A DNA stretch of 64,000 nucleotides from Atriophallophorus winterbourni (GCA_013407085.1 JACCGJ010001616.1:1-64000), one strand, 5' to 3'. Shown: positions 10,938-20,940, counted from the stretch's first letter. A program made the numbers and translations. Notes: generated by a model from the sequence alone, not told the origin.

Positions 10938-11823
10938 CAGAGCAGCAATCTCAGGAAGAGCAGTGTCGTGACAAGACTGGGCATGTTACATTCAACCCAG
11001 AATCTATTTTATGAAATCACAAACCTGATTCCGGCAATGTGTTGCATAGTCATGGACTGCACATGGGCTAAGATGTTGCAAGCCTGCCCAGGCCTAGAAA
11101 ATAGTATTGACAGTGAGACTCCAGCGAGTTCCCGCATGTAGCTCACTACCGTTAGGGCATTAATTTCGCGTGAATAATAAAACTCAACTAGCAAATATTC
11201 TCTTGCTTAACCCGTTCGAAAGGGCTGTGGTCAAGAAAATGCGCAGAAAGAAGACCGGGTTGAGAACGGTTGTGAGACATAAATATGTGCCGATAATAAA
11301 TACAGTTATATGATAAATTCATCTTTTACGGTTATTGATAAATAAGACTGTTACAAACAGCCACGGTAATCGTATACAGGATCACGGATTCCACAAGAGG
11401 CTTTTAGATGGCCAATGTATTGTATTGCTCGCTAGTTTGTTTTCGTGAAACGATTTCAGCTAAACGAAACTAACCATAGAAAATCTTAGAACATCTGTCT
11501 AAATTTCGTGATGTGATATTAAATGCGCTTAAAAATAAAGGAAAAACAATTTTTCACAAAATAGTGCATCTACATTAGCCTCTGTAGTATTTTGGTTACA
11601 AATCTTTCGTTTGGTTCATATAATCAATCCACAAATTTACTCTATAGAGAAAGGAGCAAAATGTTTCAACGATTCCAGCGATTCCGAACATCGATGCCCT
11701 CAGACGACACACCCGTGCTCGTGTTTTTACCTGCTCAACAGAAATCGCAACAAGCAGTACAGACTCATATGAAAACGTAGTATAAACGTGGTGAACTTCC
11801 GGCCCCTCGCGGCAATACGACGT

Positions 11824-11933
11824 TGGATCAGTTGGGGCTTAGTTTAGTGCCTTCAGCTACTTATAAAGTAGCGAGTAGACGAGAACTCCAGTTCACATTG
11901 CGCCATCCGTCTACACAAATACTAGTTCGAAAC
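11824..11933 (+). promoter_or_regulatory. Internal Pol III-type promoter (A and B boxes) of the 256-bp repeat
   Basis: TGGATCAGTTGG differs from the A-box consensus TRGCNNAGYNGG at one position. AGTTCGAAAC about 90 bases later keeps the GTTCGANNC core of a B box. The spacing is longer than in most tRNA genes. Whether it drives transcription is inference. Confidence 0.5.
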
Positions 11934-11947
11934 GGGAAGAGTCCAGC

Positions 11948-12001
11948 GGATACGCATAGCTGATGAGAGGCAAAAACCTCGAAACCGGTCCTGTGCTTCC
12001 G
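11948..12001 (+). ncRNA. Hammerhead ribozyme of the 256-bp repeat, core intact
   Basis: Conserved core CUGAUGA (11960-11966), stem II GAGG/CCUC closing the loop CAAAAA, GAAA (11981-11984), a short stem III and GUC at 11988-11990 as cleavage triplet. Stem I pairs GCAUAG with CUGUGC (one G-U). Every nucleotide of the catalytic core is canonical. The very short stem III is like that of metazoan tandem hammerheads, which cleave best as dimers. Predicted cut: after 11990. Confidence 0.85.
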
Positions 12002-12060
12002 GTGAGATTTTAGCGTTTCGGAATGGTATTCTACTCTGACTATCCTGAGGTTGTAATAAC

Positions 12061-12160
12061 CCTCGCGGCAATACGCCGTTGGATCAGTTGGGGCTTAGTT
12101 TAGTCCCTTCAGCTACTTATAAAGTAGCGAGTAGACGAGAAACTCAGTTCACATTACAGA
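12061..12160 (+). repeat. 256-bp repeat, truncated second copy fused to the 425-bp array
   Basis: Matches 11805-11900 almost base for base, including the A box, then changes at about 12160 into the B-box region of the 425-bp repeat (GAGTTCGAGTCAGCC). The first hammerhead of the array therefore follows an A box from one family and a B box from the other. Confidence 0.75.
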
Positions 12161-12193
12161 GGTATTGGTCCTGAGTTCGAGTCAGCCGCGAAA

Positions 12194-12250
12194 CAGGATA
12201 TGCAATGCTGATGAGCTCTAATAAGAGCGAAACTCTAGTCCAGTGCTTCC
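12194..12250 (+). ncRNA. Hammerhead 1 of the array, core intact
   Basis: CUGAUGA at 12208-12214, stem II GCUC/GAGC with loop UAAUAA, GAAA, minimal stem III and GUC ending at 12240. Stem I GCAAUG/CAGUGC has one A-G mismatch. Predicted to be cleavable. Confidence 0.85.
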
Positions 12251-12617
12251 AATGTGGACAGTTGTGAAATGCTTTGTGGATATTTCAATAGACTTGGTAC
12301 TGATAAGTAGAGACGAAAACATAATGAACAAAATCTTCGAACACCCTCAAAGAAAAACAATGCCCGTCAGATCTAATCAGTGTCAGCCTACACTGTATGT
12401 GATAAAAAGACCTGTCGATGAGATCAGATCGTTTGGACGAAAACAATCGTTGTAGAAGCGTTTCTCGACTGGCCCGGCATAACGCTACTCGATTGTGCCA
12501 GTGTGTAGAGACATTCTTGAAGTCCTAATCGCTATCGGTCATGCAGAGGTCGGTATCTCAAGCCCTAAGGCATGGGACTGAAATGGTGAATGTCCTGAGT
12601 TCGAGTCAGACCCAAGA

Positions 12618-12674
12618 CAGGATATGCACCGCTGATGAGCTCTATTAAGAGCGAAACCCGAGTCCAGTGCTTTT
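12618..12674 (+). ncRNA. Hammerhead 2, core intact
   Basis: CUGAUGA at 12632-12638, stem II GCUC/GAGC, GAAA and GUC ending at 12664. Stem III begins CCCGAG instead of CUCGAG, which removes one of its two pairs, and stem I has one C-A mismatch. Confidence 0.8.
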
Positions 12675-13042
12675 GATGTGGACCGTTGTTATAATATTTG
12701 TGAATATATCGATAGACTAGTTTCTGATCAGTAGACACAAAAACATAATGAACAAAATCTTCAATCACCTTTCAAACATAACAATGCCCTTCAGATCAAA
12801 TCAGTGTCAGCCTACACTGTATCTAATTAGAAAGCCTGACGAGGAGATGAGATCGTTTAGACCACCACAATATTTGTTACTGTTTCCTATTTGACTGATC
12901 GGGCATGATGCTACTAAATATGCCAGTTTGAAGAGACACTCATGAAGACTTAATCGCGATCGATCAAACAGGGGTCGGAAGCTCAGGCTGTAAGGTGTGA
13001 GACTGCAAAGGTTTTGGTCCTGGGTTCGAGTCAGCCACGAAA

Positions 13043-13099
13043 CAGGATATGCAAAGCTGATGAGCTCTAATAAGAGCGAAACTAGAGGCCAGTGCTTTC
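13043..13099 (+). ncRNA. Hammerhead 3, cleavage triplet mutated
   Basis: CUGAUGA (13057-13063), stem II and GAAA are intact, but the cleavage triplet is GGC (13087-13089) where the others have GUC. The NUH rule requires U in the middle, so cleavage at this site should be lost. Confidence 0.8.
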
Positions 13100-13467
13100 A
13101 ATGTGTACCGTTGTGATAAGCTTCGTGAATATTTCGATAGACTTGGGACTGATGAGTTGACACAAACACATAATGATCAAATTCTTCAAGCACCCTTGAA
13201 AAAAAACAATGCCCGTCAGATCTAATCAGTGTCAGCCTACACTGTATCTGATAAGAAGACCTGACTAGGAGATGAGATCGTTCGGACGACGACAATAGTT
13301 TTTGCTGTCTCCTTCTCGACAGGACGGACATGATGCATCTGAAGGTGCCAGTCTGGAGAGATACTCATAAAGACTAAATCGCGACCTGTCGAACTGGGGT
13401 CTGTAGCTTCTACCGTAAGGCATTAAAATACATTGGTGAATGTCCTGTGTTAGATTCAGACCAGATA

Positions 13468-13524
13468 CAGGATATTCATTGCTGATGAACTCTAAAAAGA
13501 GTGAAACTCGAGTCCAGTGCTTCT
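13468..13524 (+). ncRNA. Hammerhead 4, core intact
   Basis: CUGAUGA at 13482-13488, compensated stem II ACUC/GAGU with loop UAAAAA, GAAA and GUC ending at 13514. Stem I has a G-U pair and an end mismatch. The paired change in stem II (G to A with C to U) keeps the helix. Confidence 0.82.
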
Positions 13525-13891
13525 AATGTGGACCGTTGTTATAAGGTTTGTGAATATTTCAAAAGACTTGGTACTGATGAGTAGTCACATAAACATAATA
13601 AACAAACTCTCCAAACCACTTCAAACACAACAATTCCCGTCAGATCTAATCAGAGTAAGCCTACACTGTATCTGATTAGATGACCTGACGAGGAGATAAA
13701 AACGTTCGGACGACCACAATAGTTGTTGCTGTCTCCTTATTGACTGGTCGTGCATGACGCTACTCTATTGTGCCAGTGTGTAGAGACATTCATGGAGTCC
13801 CAATCGCTATCGGTCATTCGGGGGTCGGTAGCTCAGGACGTGAGGCATTAGACTACAATGGTGAATGTCTTGGGTTCCGGTCAAACTGAGA

Positions 13892-13948
13892 CAGGATATT
13901 CTTTGCTGATGAGCTCTAGCAAAAGCAAAACTCGAGTCCAGTGCTTCC
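13892..13948 (+). ncRNA. Hammerhead 5, GAAA motif mutated
   Basis: CUGAUGA (13906-13912) and GUC (to 13938) are present, but the conserved GAAA reads AAAA and stem II is weakened (GCUC against AAGC). The general-base guanosine of the core is the changed base, so it should be inactive. Confidence 0.75.
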
Positions 13949-14339
13949 AATGAGGACCTTTGTGTTGAGCTCTGTGAATATCTCGAAAGACTTGATACTG
14001 ACGAGTAGTCACATAAAAATAATGAACAAACTCTCCAAACACCACTTAACACCCCTCCAAACACCTCTTCAACCACTGCAATTTCCGTCAGATCTAATTA
14101 GCGCTAGCCTACACTGTATCTGATGAAAAGACGTGAGGGGAAGATCAGATCGTTTGGATGACCATAAAAGTTGTTGCTGTCTCTTTATCGGCTGGTCGGG
14201 CATGACGCTACTTATATGTGCTAGTCCGGAGAGACATTCATGAAGACTTAATCGCGATCCGTTAAACGGAAGTCAGTCGCTGAGGCCGTAAGTTTAAGAC
14301 TGCAATGGTGGAGGTCCCGGGTTTGATTCAAACCCGAGA

Positions 14340-14386
14340 CAGAATATGCACTGCTCTATTTGCGAAACTCGAGTCCAGTGCTTGCA
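14340..14386 (+). pseudogene. Hammerhead 6, CUGAUGA deleted
   Basis: A deletion of about ten bases removes most of CUGAUGA and the 5' strand of stem II; GAAA and GUC (14373-14375) remain. The stem-I halves GCACUG/CAGUGC are perfect. It cannot fold as a hammerhead. Confidence 0.8.
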
Positions 14387-14660
14387 ATGTGGACCGTTGT
14401 GATCAGCTTTATAAATATTTCGAAAGAATTCGTCCCGATGAGTAGACCGAAATACATAATGAAACAAATCTCCGAAACCCCTTCAACACAACAATTTCCG
14501 TCAGATCTAATCAGTGTTTGCCTAATGTGTATCTGGTTAGAAGACATAACGAGGGGATCAGGTCGCTTAGACGACCACAGTAGTTGTTCCTGGCTCATTG
14601 TCGACTGGTCGGGCATGATGCGAGTAAATGTGTCAGTCTGGAGAGACACTCACGAAGACT

Positions 14661-14766
14661 TAATCGCGATAGGTCAAACTGGAATAGGTAGCTCAGGCCG
14701 TAAGGCATGAGACTAATCGCGATAGGTCAAACTGGAATAGGTAGCTCAGGCCGTAAGGCATGAGAC
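14661..14766 (+). repeat. 53-bp perfect tandem duplication carrying the A box
   Basis: TAATCGCGATAGGTC through GGCATGAGAC occurs twice in a row (14661-14713, 14714-14766) without a difference. It doubles the A-box region of the seventh unit and explains why that unit is longer. The identity shows a recent event, or an assembly slip. Confidence 0.9.
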
Positions 14767-14805
14767 TACAATGGTGTAGTTCCTGGCTTCCAGTCAGAAC
14801 CGAGA

Positions 14806-14862
14806 CAGGATATGCACTGCTGATGAGCTTTATTTATTGCGAAACTCGAGTCCAGTGCTTCC
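14806..14862 (+). ncRNA. Hammerhead 7, core intact but stem II weak
   Basis: CUGAUGA at 14820-14826, GAAA and GUC ending at 14852 are present and stem I is perfect. Stem II keeps only two G-C pairs around an AU-rich loop, which should slow or abolish cleavage. Confidence 0.7.
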
Positions 14863-15163
14863 AAAATGGACCGTTGTAATGAGCTTTGTGAATAATTTGA
14901 AAGACTTGTTTCTGATTGTAGACACATAAACATAATTAACAAACACTCCAAACACCCATTAACCACAACAATGCCCTTCAGATTTAATCAGTGCCAGCCT
15001 ACACTCTATCTGATGAGAAGACCTGACGAGGAGATGAGATCGTGTTAGGACCACAATAGTTGTTGCTGGCTCGTTCTCGACTGTTCATGCATGATGCTAC
15101 TCAAATTTGCCAGACAGTAGACATTCACGAAGACTTAATCGCGATCGCTCAAACGGGGATCGG

Positions 15164-15217
15164 TAGCTCAGGCCATAAGGCGTGAGACCACAGTGGCAAT
15201 GGTCCTGGGTTCGAGTC
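15164..15217 (+). promoter_or_regulatory. Pol III-type A and B boxes of a 425-bp unit (representative)
   Basis: TAGCTCAGGCCATAAGG (15164-15180) fits the A box and GGGTTCGAGTC (15207-15217) is a near-perfect B box, with normal tRNA-like spacing. The same pair recurs upstream of most hammerheads in the array, for example GGTAGCTCAGG at 15940 with GGGTTCGAGTC at 15987. It marks the unit as tRNA-derived or SINE-like. No complete cloverleaf with acceptor stem is present. Confidence 0.7.
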
Positions 15218-15227
15218 AGACACGAGA

Positions 15228-15284
15228 CAAGATATGCACTGCTGATGAGCTCCAATAAAAGCGGAACTCGAGTCCAGTGCTTCT
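15228..15284 (+). ncRNA. Hammerhead 8, GAAA changed to GGAA
   Basis: CUGAUGA at 15242-15248 and GUC ending at 15274 are kept, stem I is perfect, but GAAA reads GGAA and stem II has one mismatch. The core A is invariant in active hammerheads. Confidence 0.72.
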
Positions 15285-15581
15285 AATGTGAACCGTTGTG
15301 ATGAGCCTCGTGAATAATCCAAAACAAATGGTACTGCTAAGTGAGACAATAATATAATGAACAACCTCTCCAAACACTTCTCCAACCACTACAATGCTTG
15401 TCAGATCTAATCAGTGCAAGGCTACACTGTATCTGATAAGAAGACCTGACAAGAGGATCAGATGATTTTGGACGACCAAATACTGATTGGGTTGCTGAAT
15501 ACGATCTTGGGACGGTAGCTCAGCCGTAAGGCATAAACTACAATGGTGAATGTATCTGGGCTTGCAGTCAGACCTCGGAAA

Positions 15582-15639
15582 CAGGATATGCAATGCTGAT
15601 GAGGCTCTAATAATAGCGAAACTCGAGTCGAGTGCTCCC
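15582..15639 (+). ncRNA. Hammerhead 9, extra G before stem II
   Basis: CUGAUGA at 15596-15602, GAAA and GUC ending at 15629 are present. One additional G follows CUGAUGA and stem II shrinks to GCU/AGC, so geometry is altered although the core nucleotides remain. Confidence 0.68.
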
Positions 15640-16006
15640 AAAGTGGACCGTTGTAATGAGCTTTTGAATGATTCGAAAGAATTGTTTCTGATGGGTAGAC
15701 ACAAAAACATAATTAACAATCTCTCCAAACACCCTTTAACCACAACAATGCCCTTCACATCTAATCAGTGCCAGCCTACACTCTATCTGATGAGAAGACC
15801 TCTCGAGGAGATGCAATCGGTGTACGACCACAATAGTTGTTGCTGACTCATTCTTGACTGGTCATGCACGATGCTACACAAATGTGCCAGACTGGAGAGA
15901 CATTCACGAAGATTTGATCGCGATCGCTCAAACGGGGGTCGGTAGCTCAGGTCGTAAGGCGTGAGACTACAATGGTTTTTGTCCTGGGTTCGAGTCAGAC
16001 ACGAGG

Positions 16007-16063
16007 CAGGATATGCACTGCTGATAAGATATAATAGTAGCGAAACTTGAGTCCAGTGCTTCC
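16007..16063 (+). pseudogene. Hammerhead 10, CUGAUAA core
   Basis: The core reads CUGAUAA (16021-16027), changing the general-acid guanosine of CUGAUGA. Stem II is lost as well. GAAA and GUC (16051-16053) remain. Confidence 0.75.
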
Positions 16064-16431
16064 AATGTGGACCGTTAATGTAAGTTTTGTTAATATTTTG
16101 AAAGACTTGGTACTGATGATTGGACACAAAAACATAATGAACAAACTCTCTAAACACCCTTCAAACACAACAATAACCGTCAGATCTAATCAGTGTTAGC
16201 CTACACTGTATCTGATTTGAAGACCTGACGAGGAGATCAGATCGTTTGAACGACCACAATAATTGTTGCTAGCTCCTTATCGACAGGTAAGGCATGAAAC
16301 TACTCAAATGTGCTAGTCTGGAAGACATTCATTATTACTTAATAGTAATCGGTCACGTGGAGGTCAGTATCTCAGGCCGTAGGGCACGAGGCTAGAATAT
16401 TGAATGTCCTAGGTTCGAATCAAACCCGAGA

Positions 16432-16488
16432 CAGGATATGCACCGCTGATGTGCTCTAGTAAAAGCGAAACTCGAGTCCAGTGCTTCC
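16432..16488 (+). pseudogene. Hammerhead 11, CUGAUGU core
   Basis: The last core base is U rather than A (16445-16451). Stem II is reduced (GCUC against AAGC); GAAA and GUC (16476-16478) are intact. Confidence 0.72.
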
Positions 16489-16858
16489 AATGAGGACCGT
16501 TGTGATAAGCTTTGGAATTATTTCGAAAGACTTGGTACTGATGAGTAGACACATAAACATAATGAAGAAACTCTTCGAACATCGCTTTAAAAACAAAAAT
16601 GCTTGTCTTATCTAATCAGTGTTAGCCTAGACAGTATCTGATGGAATGACTTGAGGAGAAAATCAGATCGGTTGGACGACCAAAATAGTTGTTGCTGTCT
16701 CCTTTTCATTTGATCAGGCATGACGCTACTTAATTGTGCCAGTCTGGAGAGGCAATCCAGAAGACCTAATCGCTATCACAGAAGTGGGGGTCGGTAGCTC
16801 AGACAGTAAGGCATGAGACTACAATAGTGAAGGTCCTTGCTCCGAATCAGACTCAAGA

Positions 16859-16915
16859 CAGGATAGGCATTGCTGATTAGCTCTAATAAGAGCGAAAATC
16901 GATTCCAGTGCTTCC
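16859..16915 (+). pseudogene. Hammerhead 12, CUGAUUA core and altered triplet
   Basis: The core reads CUGAUUA (16873-16879), again changing the catalytic guanosine, and the triplet is UUC instead of GUC (16903-16905). Stem II GCUC/GAGC is perfect. Confidence 0.72.
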
Positions 16916-17040
16916 AAGGTGAACCATTGTGATAAGCTTCATGAATATTTCGAAAAAATTGTACTGTTGAGTAGAGACAAAACATGATGATCAACCTCTC
17001 CAAACCCCTCTTCAACAACAACAATGCCCTTCAGATCTGA

Positions 17041-18073
17041 GAGATGAGTCAATATATTCAAAAAGTTTGTTTCAATCTCGTATGTCGTAGCAGGTAGTCT
17101 TGATTCGTGTAATCTGAGGCTCGCACGGACAGCCTACTAAACATGGAAATTAATTTGTCCTCTCCTGAACATTCTCCATCGTCTCATTCTCTTACGATAT
17201 GATCGAGACGGCTAGCGATATTTGTCATTGATTATTAGACTAATATTCTTCAAACATTGAGTCACTTTCCTATTGATAATTTAATTTCACTTTGTCAACA
17301 AAATTCAAACTTTTTTAGCGTGCTTAAAGAATGTGATCATGCATCACTCAATCGATTCCAAAGAAGATTGACAGAAAATCAGTGCTTTCTGACTTTCTAC
17401 GTTCGTCAACTCAGCTTCTACTTGTGATTCTTACATTTCATGCATGAGAAATCACATGAACTTCAAGGTTATTGTTAAACCACGGAAAATAATCGTAAGC
17501 ACTCACGTGTTTCGCGTCTCGTGGTTTCACCTCATAATCAACAATGAGAAATATCAGTGAGGTGACGAACTATTGTCGTAATGTCAACAGCTGGGCACAG
17601 TTATCGGGAAACATTTAATTCACAAAAGTTGTTCAATCAATAAAGTTTTTATCACAGATTTGTTATATGGAATTAGCTGGATTAGCTGTGGAAATTTTTC
17701 AAATAAGTCTTCTTCTTTCAATTTAACAAAAAAATTAAGCTTTCATAAATTTAAACAAGTCAAGTATTTAATCCGAAACTACGTATACGCAAATTTACCG
17801 AAAATATACTGTATTAAGTTATATATAATTTAAAATTGGACTATTAATATCATGCTCATATTCTGGTAAAAAGCCAATAAATTCAAGTATACTGAGGTAA
17901 ACAGTCTAGCAAACAAATTAATCAAACTGACTTCGCTTTGAAACGAAACAATGCCGGATATGGTCGTCATAACGGAAACGTTGTTGCATGTATCAAAGTG
18001 TGATAATAAACGCTGTTTACCATGTGCATATTCAGGCATGACAGTTTAGTTGTTAGAATAGAACTCTAATTGA

Positions 18074-18077
<4 letters not shown>
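17041..18077. other. No gene seen
   Basis: AT-rich DNA after the hammerhead array. Only short frames without family motifs were found, and no repeat that I could match elsewhere in the window. Confidence 0.6.

Positions 18078-18135
<58 letters not shown>
18078..18135. repeat. (TA)n-(GA)n compound microsatellite
   Basis: About 15 TA units run directly into about 13 GA units. Likely length-polymorphic. Confidence 0.97.
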
Positions 18136-20070
18136 CGTTGAGAACATGAATATATTCTACAGATTGTAACGCTGCTTAGCTCTAATTTCTTTAGATAATA
18201 CCATTATTAGAGTGATCTGTCGTTGTTCAGATGCAAACCTAGATTAAAACATCAGCATGGAAGGTCGTAGTATGTGACAACGCAGCACGAGATTAAAATA
18301 ATGATAACTAATGATATATACTTCTCCAGCTCTACAGCCTCGACGATCATGTATCACAAACACTTAATCATAAACTTCCAAGTGGCTTCGATTACGCACT
18401 CACTCATAACTACGTTCAAAGAAAAACTCGTATAAAAGGATGTGACTAAAATCTCTCCTCGAGCATTATTAACACACATGATCCTAATACTGTAAACATT
18501 ATTGTCGATAAACCACAAATTGAATGACACGATCACAATATACTAGTTTTTGATTACGTTTATAATGTAGTGCGAAAACTTAACGCAATAAAACGGGTCA
18601 GAACAGTGAACAAACTTGCTCTGTTTTCCTCTTCACAATATACTAGTTCTGTATTATCGGATATCGTCGTTTCGGATAGTCGGCGGCTGATGTGTATGTG
18701 AACGAACACTAAATATTAGTTTCAGAGAAGGCTACAAAAAACTCAAACTACGAAGTCGATCTTAAAATGGAAAGAACTAGCTGTAATATCCTCCAATTGT
18801 CATATAGCTACGAGCAGAGATAATTCATGGACACAATTAACAAAATTGGAAAAAGGAATTTATTTACTCAATTCGAGTCCATGAACAATCATTTCCATCG
18901 CATTTAATCTTTTAGATTCACCACAGTCTAAATCTTTTATATCGATTTACGCATTACAGAAACAATATCAAACCGTGACGTTTTTGTTAAAAAGTCGTTT
19001 GGTTGTCTTTAATCCGTGGGATAAAAATCTGATCAATTTGCTGACAAATATGCAGGAGGTTTCCACCTATCCTATTTAACCCATAAGCATTTAAGTAGAT
19101 GGACTGACTTTGAGTCAATTAATGATTACTCTGACGATAGCAGCACAGCATTTAAGAAAAGCAAATGTACAAAAATCTGAAGGGGTAGAAGGAGATGAAT
19201 GTAATGCTTATCAAGAGGTGTCATGTGCAACTGTATGAACTATATTATGATATGTTTATTTGTTTGCTCCAAGCTCAAATGATACCAACCGACTTGGATT
19301 TGTAACGAATAATACCCATTCTCAAAGATGACTGCCGTTCTGCTGTCAAGACTTTCTGTCAGTTGACACCACTCCATCAATATCAACGTATGGTAAGCGA
19401 ATGATAACTGCGAAATTGATGGAACATTTAGAAAAGAACAAGCTTTTGTGGCTTGCTTGACAAGATTTTAGCAAGAATCGTTTTCGCTCAGTGAAGTCAG
19501 TTTCATCTAACCAACGCATTTGTGCAGGAACAAGCATGAAGATTAAAAACGTCTCACGCGTTTCAGTTAGTTGCTGAGAAAAAGTCGATTTGAGTCGATA
19601 AATATTTCTAAATGTGTGAATTAGATTCACTTCAAACGATTGTCTTGCTTTGAGCGTTATATTCCGTTGTTAATAAAAAAAATTGCAAGTGGGGGAGATA
19701 ACCAACTTCAACATGAAGCGCAGAGGTGAGAATTTCTAGAGAACATTCAGCTTATAAACTTGAACTCTTTTACCCTTGTTCACTGCGGTTTGCGTGCAAG
19801 TGTCATGAGCCCCAAAAATTCATGCTTATGGTCACACGTGAAATAGAAACAAAACACCATACTTGATAACTGTAGAGAATTATTTTCTCGTACGTCTATT
19901 CTATTCTATCATATATTTGGCTTTCTGATGTTATTGGGCACCAAATAATGTTGACAACTGATAGAACGGTGAATTGGATTAGGAAGATAATATTTATGAC
20001 ACGCAGCAAATTTAGTTCTGAAATATCTATTTTGACGGTCACCCCGATTCTTTTAATAGTTTGATTGATT
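18136..20070. other. No gene supported
   Basis: A 94-codon - strand frame at 19346-19630 has no recognisable domain and no strong splice context. The composition is similar to its surroundings. I see no RT, integrase, Ig or FN3 signature here. Confidence 0.5.
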
Positions 20071-20074
20071 GCAC

Positions 20075-20520
20075 ATTTCAGTAAATACATTTATAGCCAC
20101 CATGGTTTTCCATATATATCTATACATTTACCAGCTCTCTATATTCAAAATTTCACTGTTCCAATAATAACTCAGATATGAATTTTCAAGTGTCCTCTTG
20201 ATTTCATTGTGGTTGAATTTGCTTTCTCATCAATAAATAATATATAGGACAGTTTTGTAGATATTTACTAAATGAATGCGGTGATATAAATCTAGGTCAA
20301 GTAGGAGTATAAACCAGTAATAATACTGCACTCATTCTGTGAATATCTATGACATTCTTATTAAAATATGTTTATTATTTTGAGGGACTCTTAAAACTTC
20401 AGATCTGAGTTATGCTCGTATAATTTTGAAATCTTGAATATAAGGAGCTGGTAAATGGATAGATATATATGCACAACCACGGTGGCATTATACGTATATA
20501 CATAAATGCTCAAACAATCA
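20075..20520. repeat. Imperfect palindrome (foldback/MITE-like)
   Basis: The left arm (about 20075-20200: GCCACCATGG, CATATATATCTAT, CATTTACCAGCTC, ATATTCAA, AACTCAGAT) reappears in reverse complement at about 20395-20520 (GATCTGAGTT, TTGAATATAAGGAGCTGG, TAAATGGATAGATATATATG, CCACGGTGGC). The inner part also pairs: AGATATTTACTAAATGAATGC with GCACTCATTCTGTGAATATCT. Arms are about 80% similar. It fits a foldback element or MITE, but no target duplication is obvious and no transposase frame lies inside. Confidence 0.7.
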
Positions 20521-20807
20521 ATATATTAAAACAATTGGAATGACCATTTTCATAAATACTTCAAAACCAGCATTGCTGCCTATCATTAAATATATCTTAC
20601 TTATCCAAACAATAACACACAAAATAGCTGAAAATATATTTTGTGCAATTAAACGTGAACAGCAATACTAATGCCATTGTAATAATCTTTTGTACGACTG
20701 ATGATGCATTTCAGCTAATCATCATAATATCGTTAGCCGAACATGCTTTCAATATATACCAGCAATCAACAGTTCTTTGTATTTTATATCCTAGATGCAA
20801 TATATAT

Positions 20808-20937
20808 TCATCGTGTTTTCCGATTTATTTCACAGTAAATTATCACTTATTGTTATAAGTTGAGGATCGAGGTAATATTTCTACTAAAGAATATACATCA
20901 TGATGTAATAATTTGCATTGAAATAAATTCGAAAACA

Positions 20938-20940
<3 letters not shown>
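20808..20940. repeat. Second, shorter inverted repeat
   Basis: ATCGTGTTTTCCGATTTATT at 20809-20828 and the following CACAGTAAATTATCACTTA recur inverted at about 20896-20940 (TAATAATTTGCATTG, AAATAAATTCGAAAACACGA). Arms of about 45 bases with a loop of about 45. It ends exactly at the (TA)25 tract. Confidence 0.65.

Larger units (their letters stand above)
11805..12060 (+). repeat. 256-bp hammerhead-bearing repeat, full unit
   Basis: The block starting CCTCGCGGCAATACG recurs 256 bases later at 12061. The unit contains a tRNA-like A box (TGGATCAGTTGG, 11824-11835), a B-box-like GTTCGAAAC (11925-11933) and, near its end, a hammerhead ribozyme (11948-12001). Promoter boxes plus a type-I hammerhead is the architecture of Sm-alpha-like SINE/retrozyme repeats, but its sequence differs from the 425-bp repeat next door. 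No protein is encoded. Confidence 0.75.
12160..17040 (+). repeat. Tandem array of about 11.5 units of a 425-bp hammerhead repeat
   Basis: Hammerhead core positions fall at 12208, 12632, 13057, 13482, 13906, 14354, 14820, 15242, 15596, 16021, 16445 and 16873, so most units are 422-428 bases; exceptions are a 53-bp duplication (14661-14766) and a roughly 70-bp deletion before 15596. Each unit has, in order: A box (GGTAGCTCAGGCCGTAAGG), B box (GGGTTCGAGTC), hammerhead, TGGACCGTTGTGAT, ACACAAAAACATAATGAAC, CAGATCTAATCAGTGTCAG, GCCTACACTGTATCTGAT and a CGACCACAATAGTTGTTGCT block. The array ends inside the CAGATCTGA motif. Architecture matches the schistosome Sm-alpha family, although that unit is shorter as I recall it. 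The short reading frames within the array are repeat-derived and meaningless. Confidence 0.92.

Noticed and set aside
13807..16157. A series of 60-124 codon frames on the - strand and some on + within the array
   Set aside because: They recur with the 425-bp period, shift frame between units and have no domain; they are by-products of the repeat.
12160..17040. tRNA genes suggested by the repeated A and B boxes
   Set aside because: No acceptor stem or complete cloverleaf can be formed around them; they are promoter boxes of a SINE-like repeat.
12160..17040. CRISPR-like array because of regular repetition
   Set aside because: The units are 425 bases of continuous homology with no short repeat/unique spacer pattern, in eukaryotic DNA.
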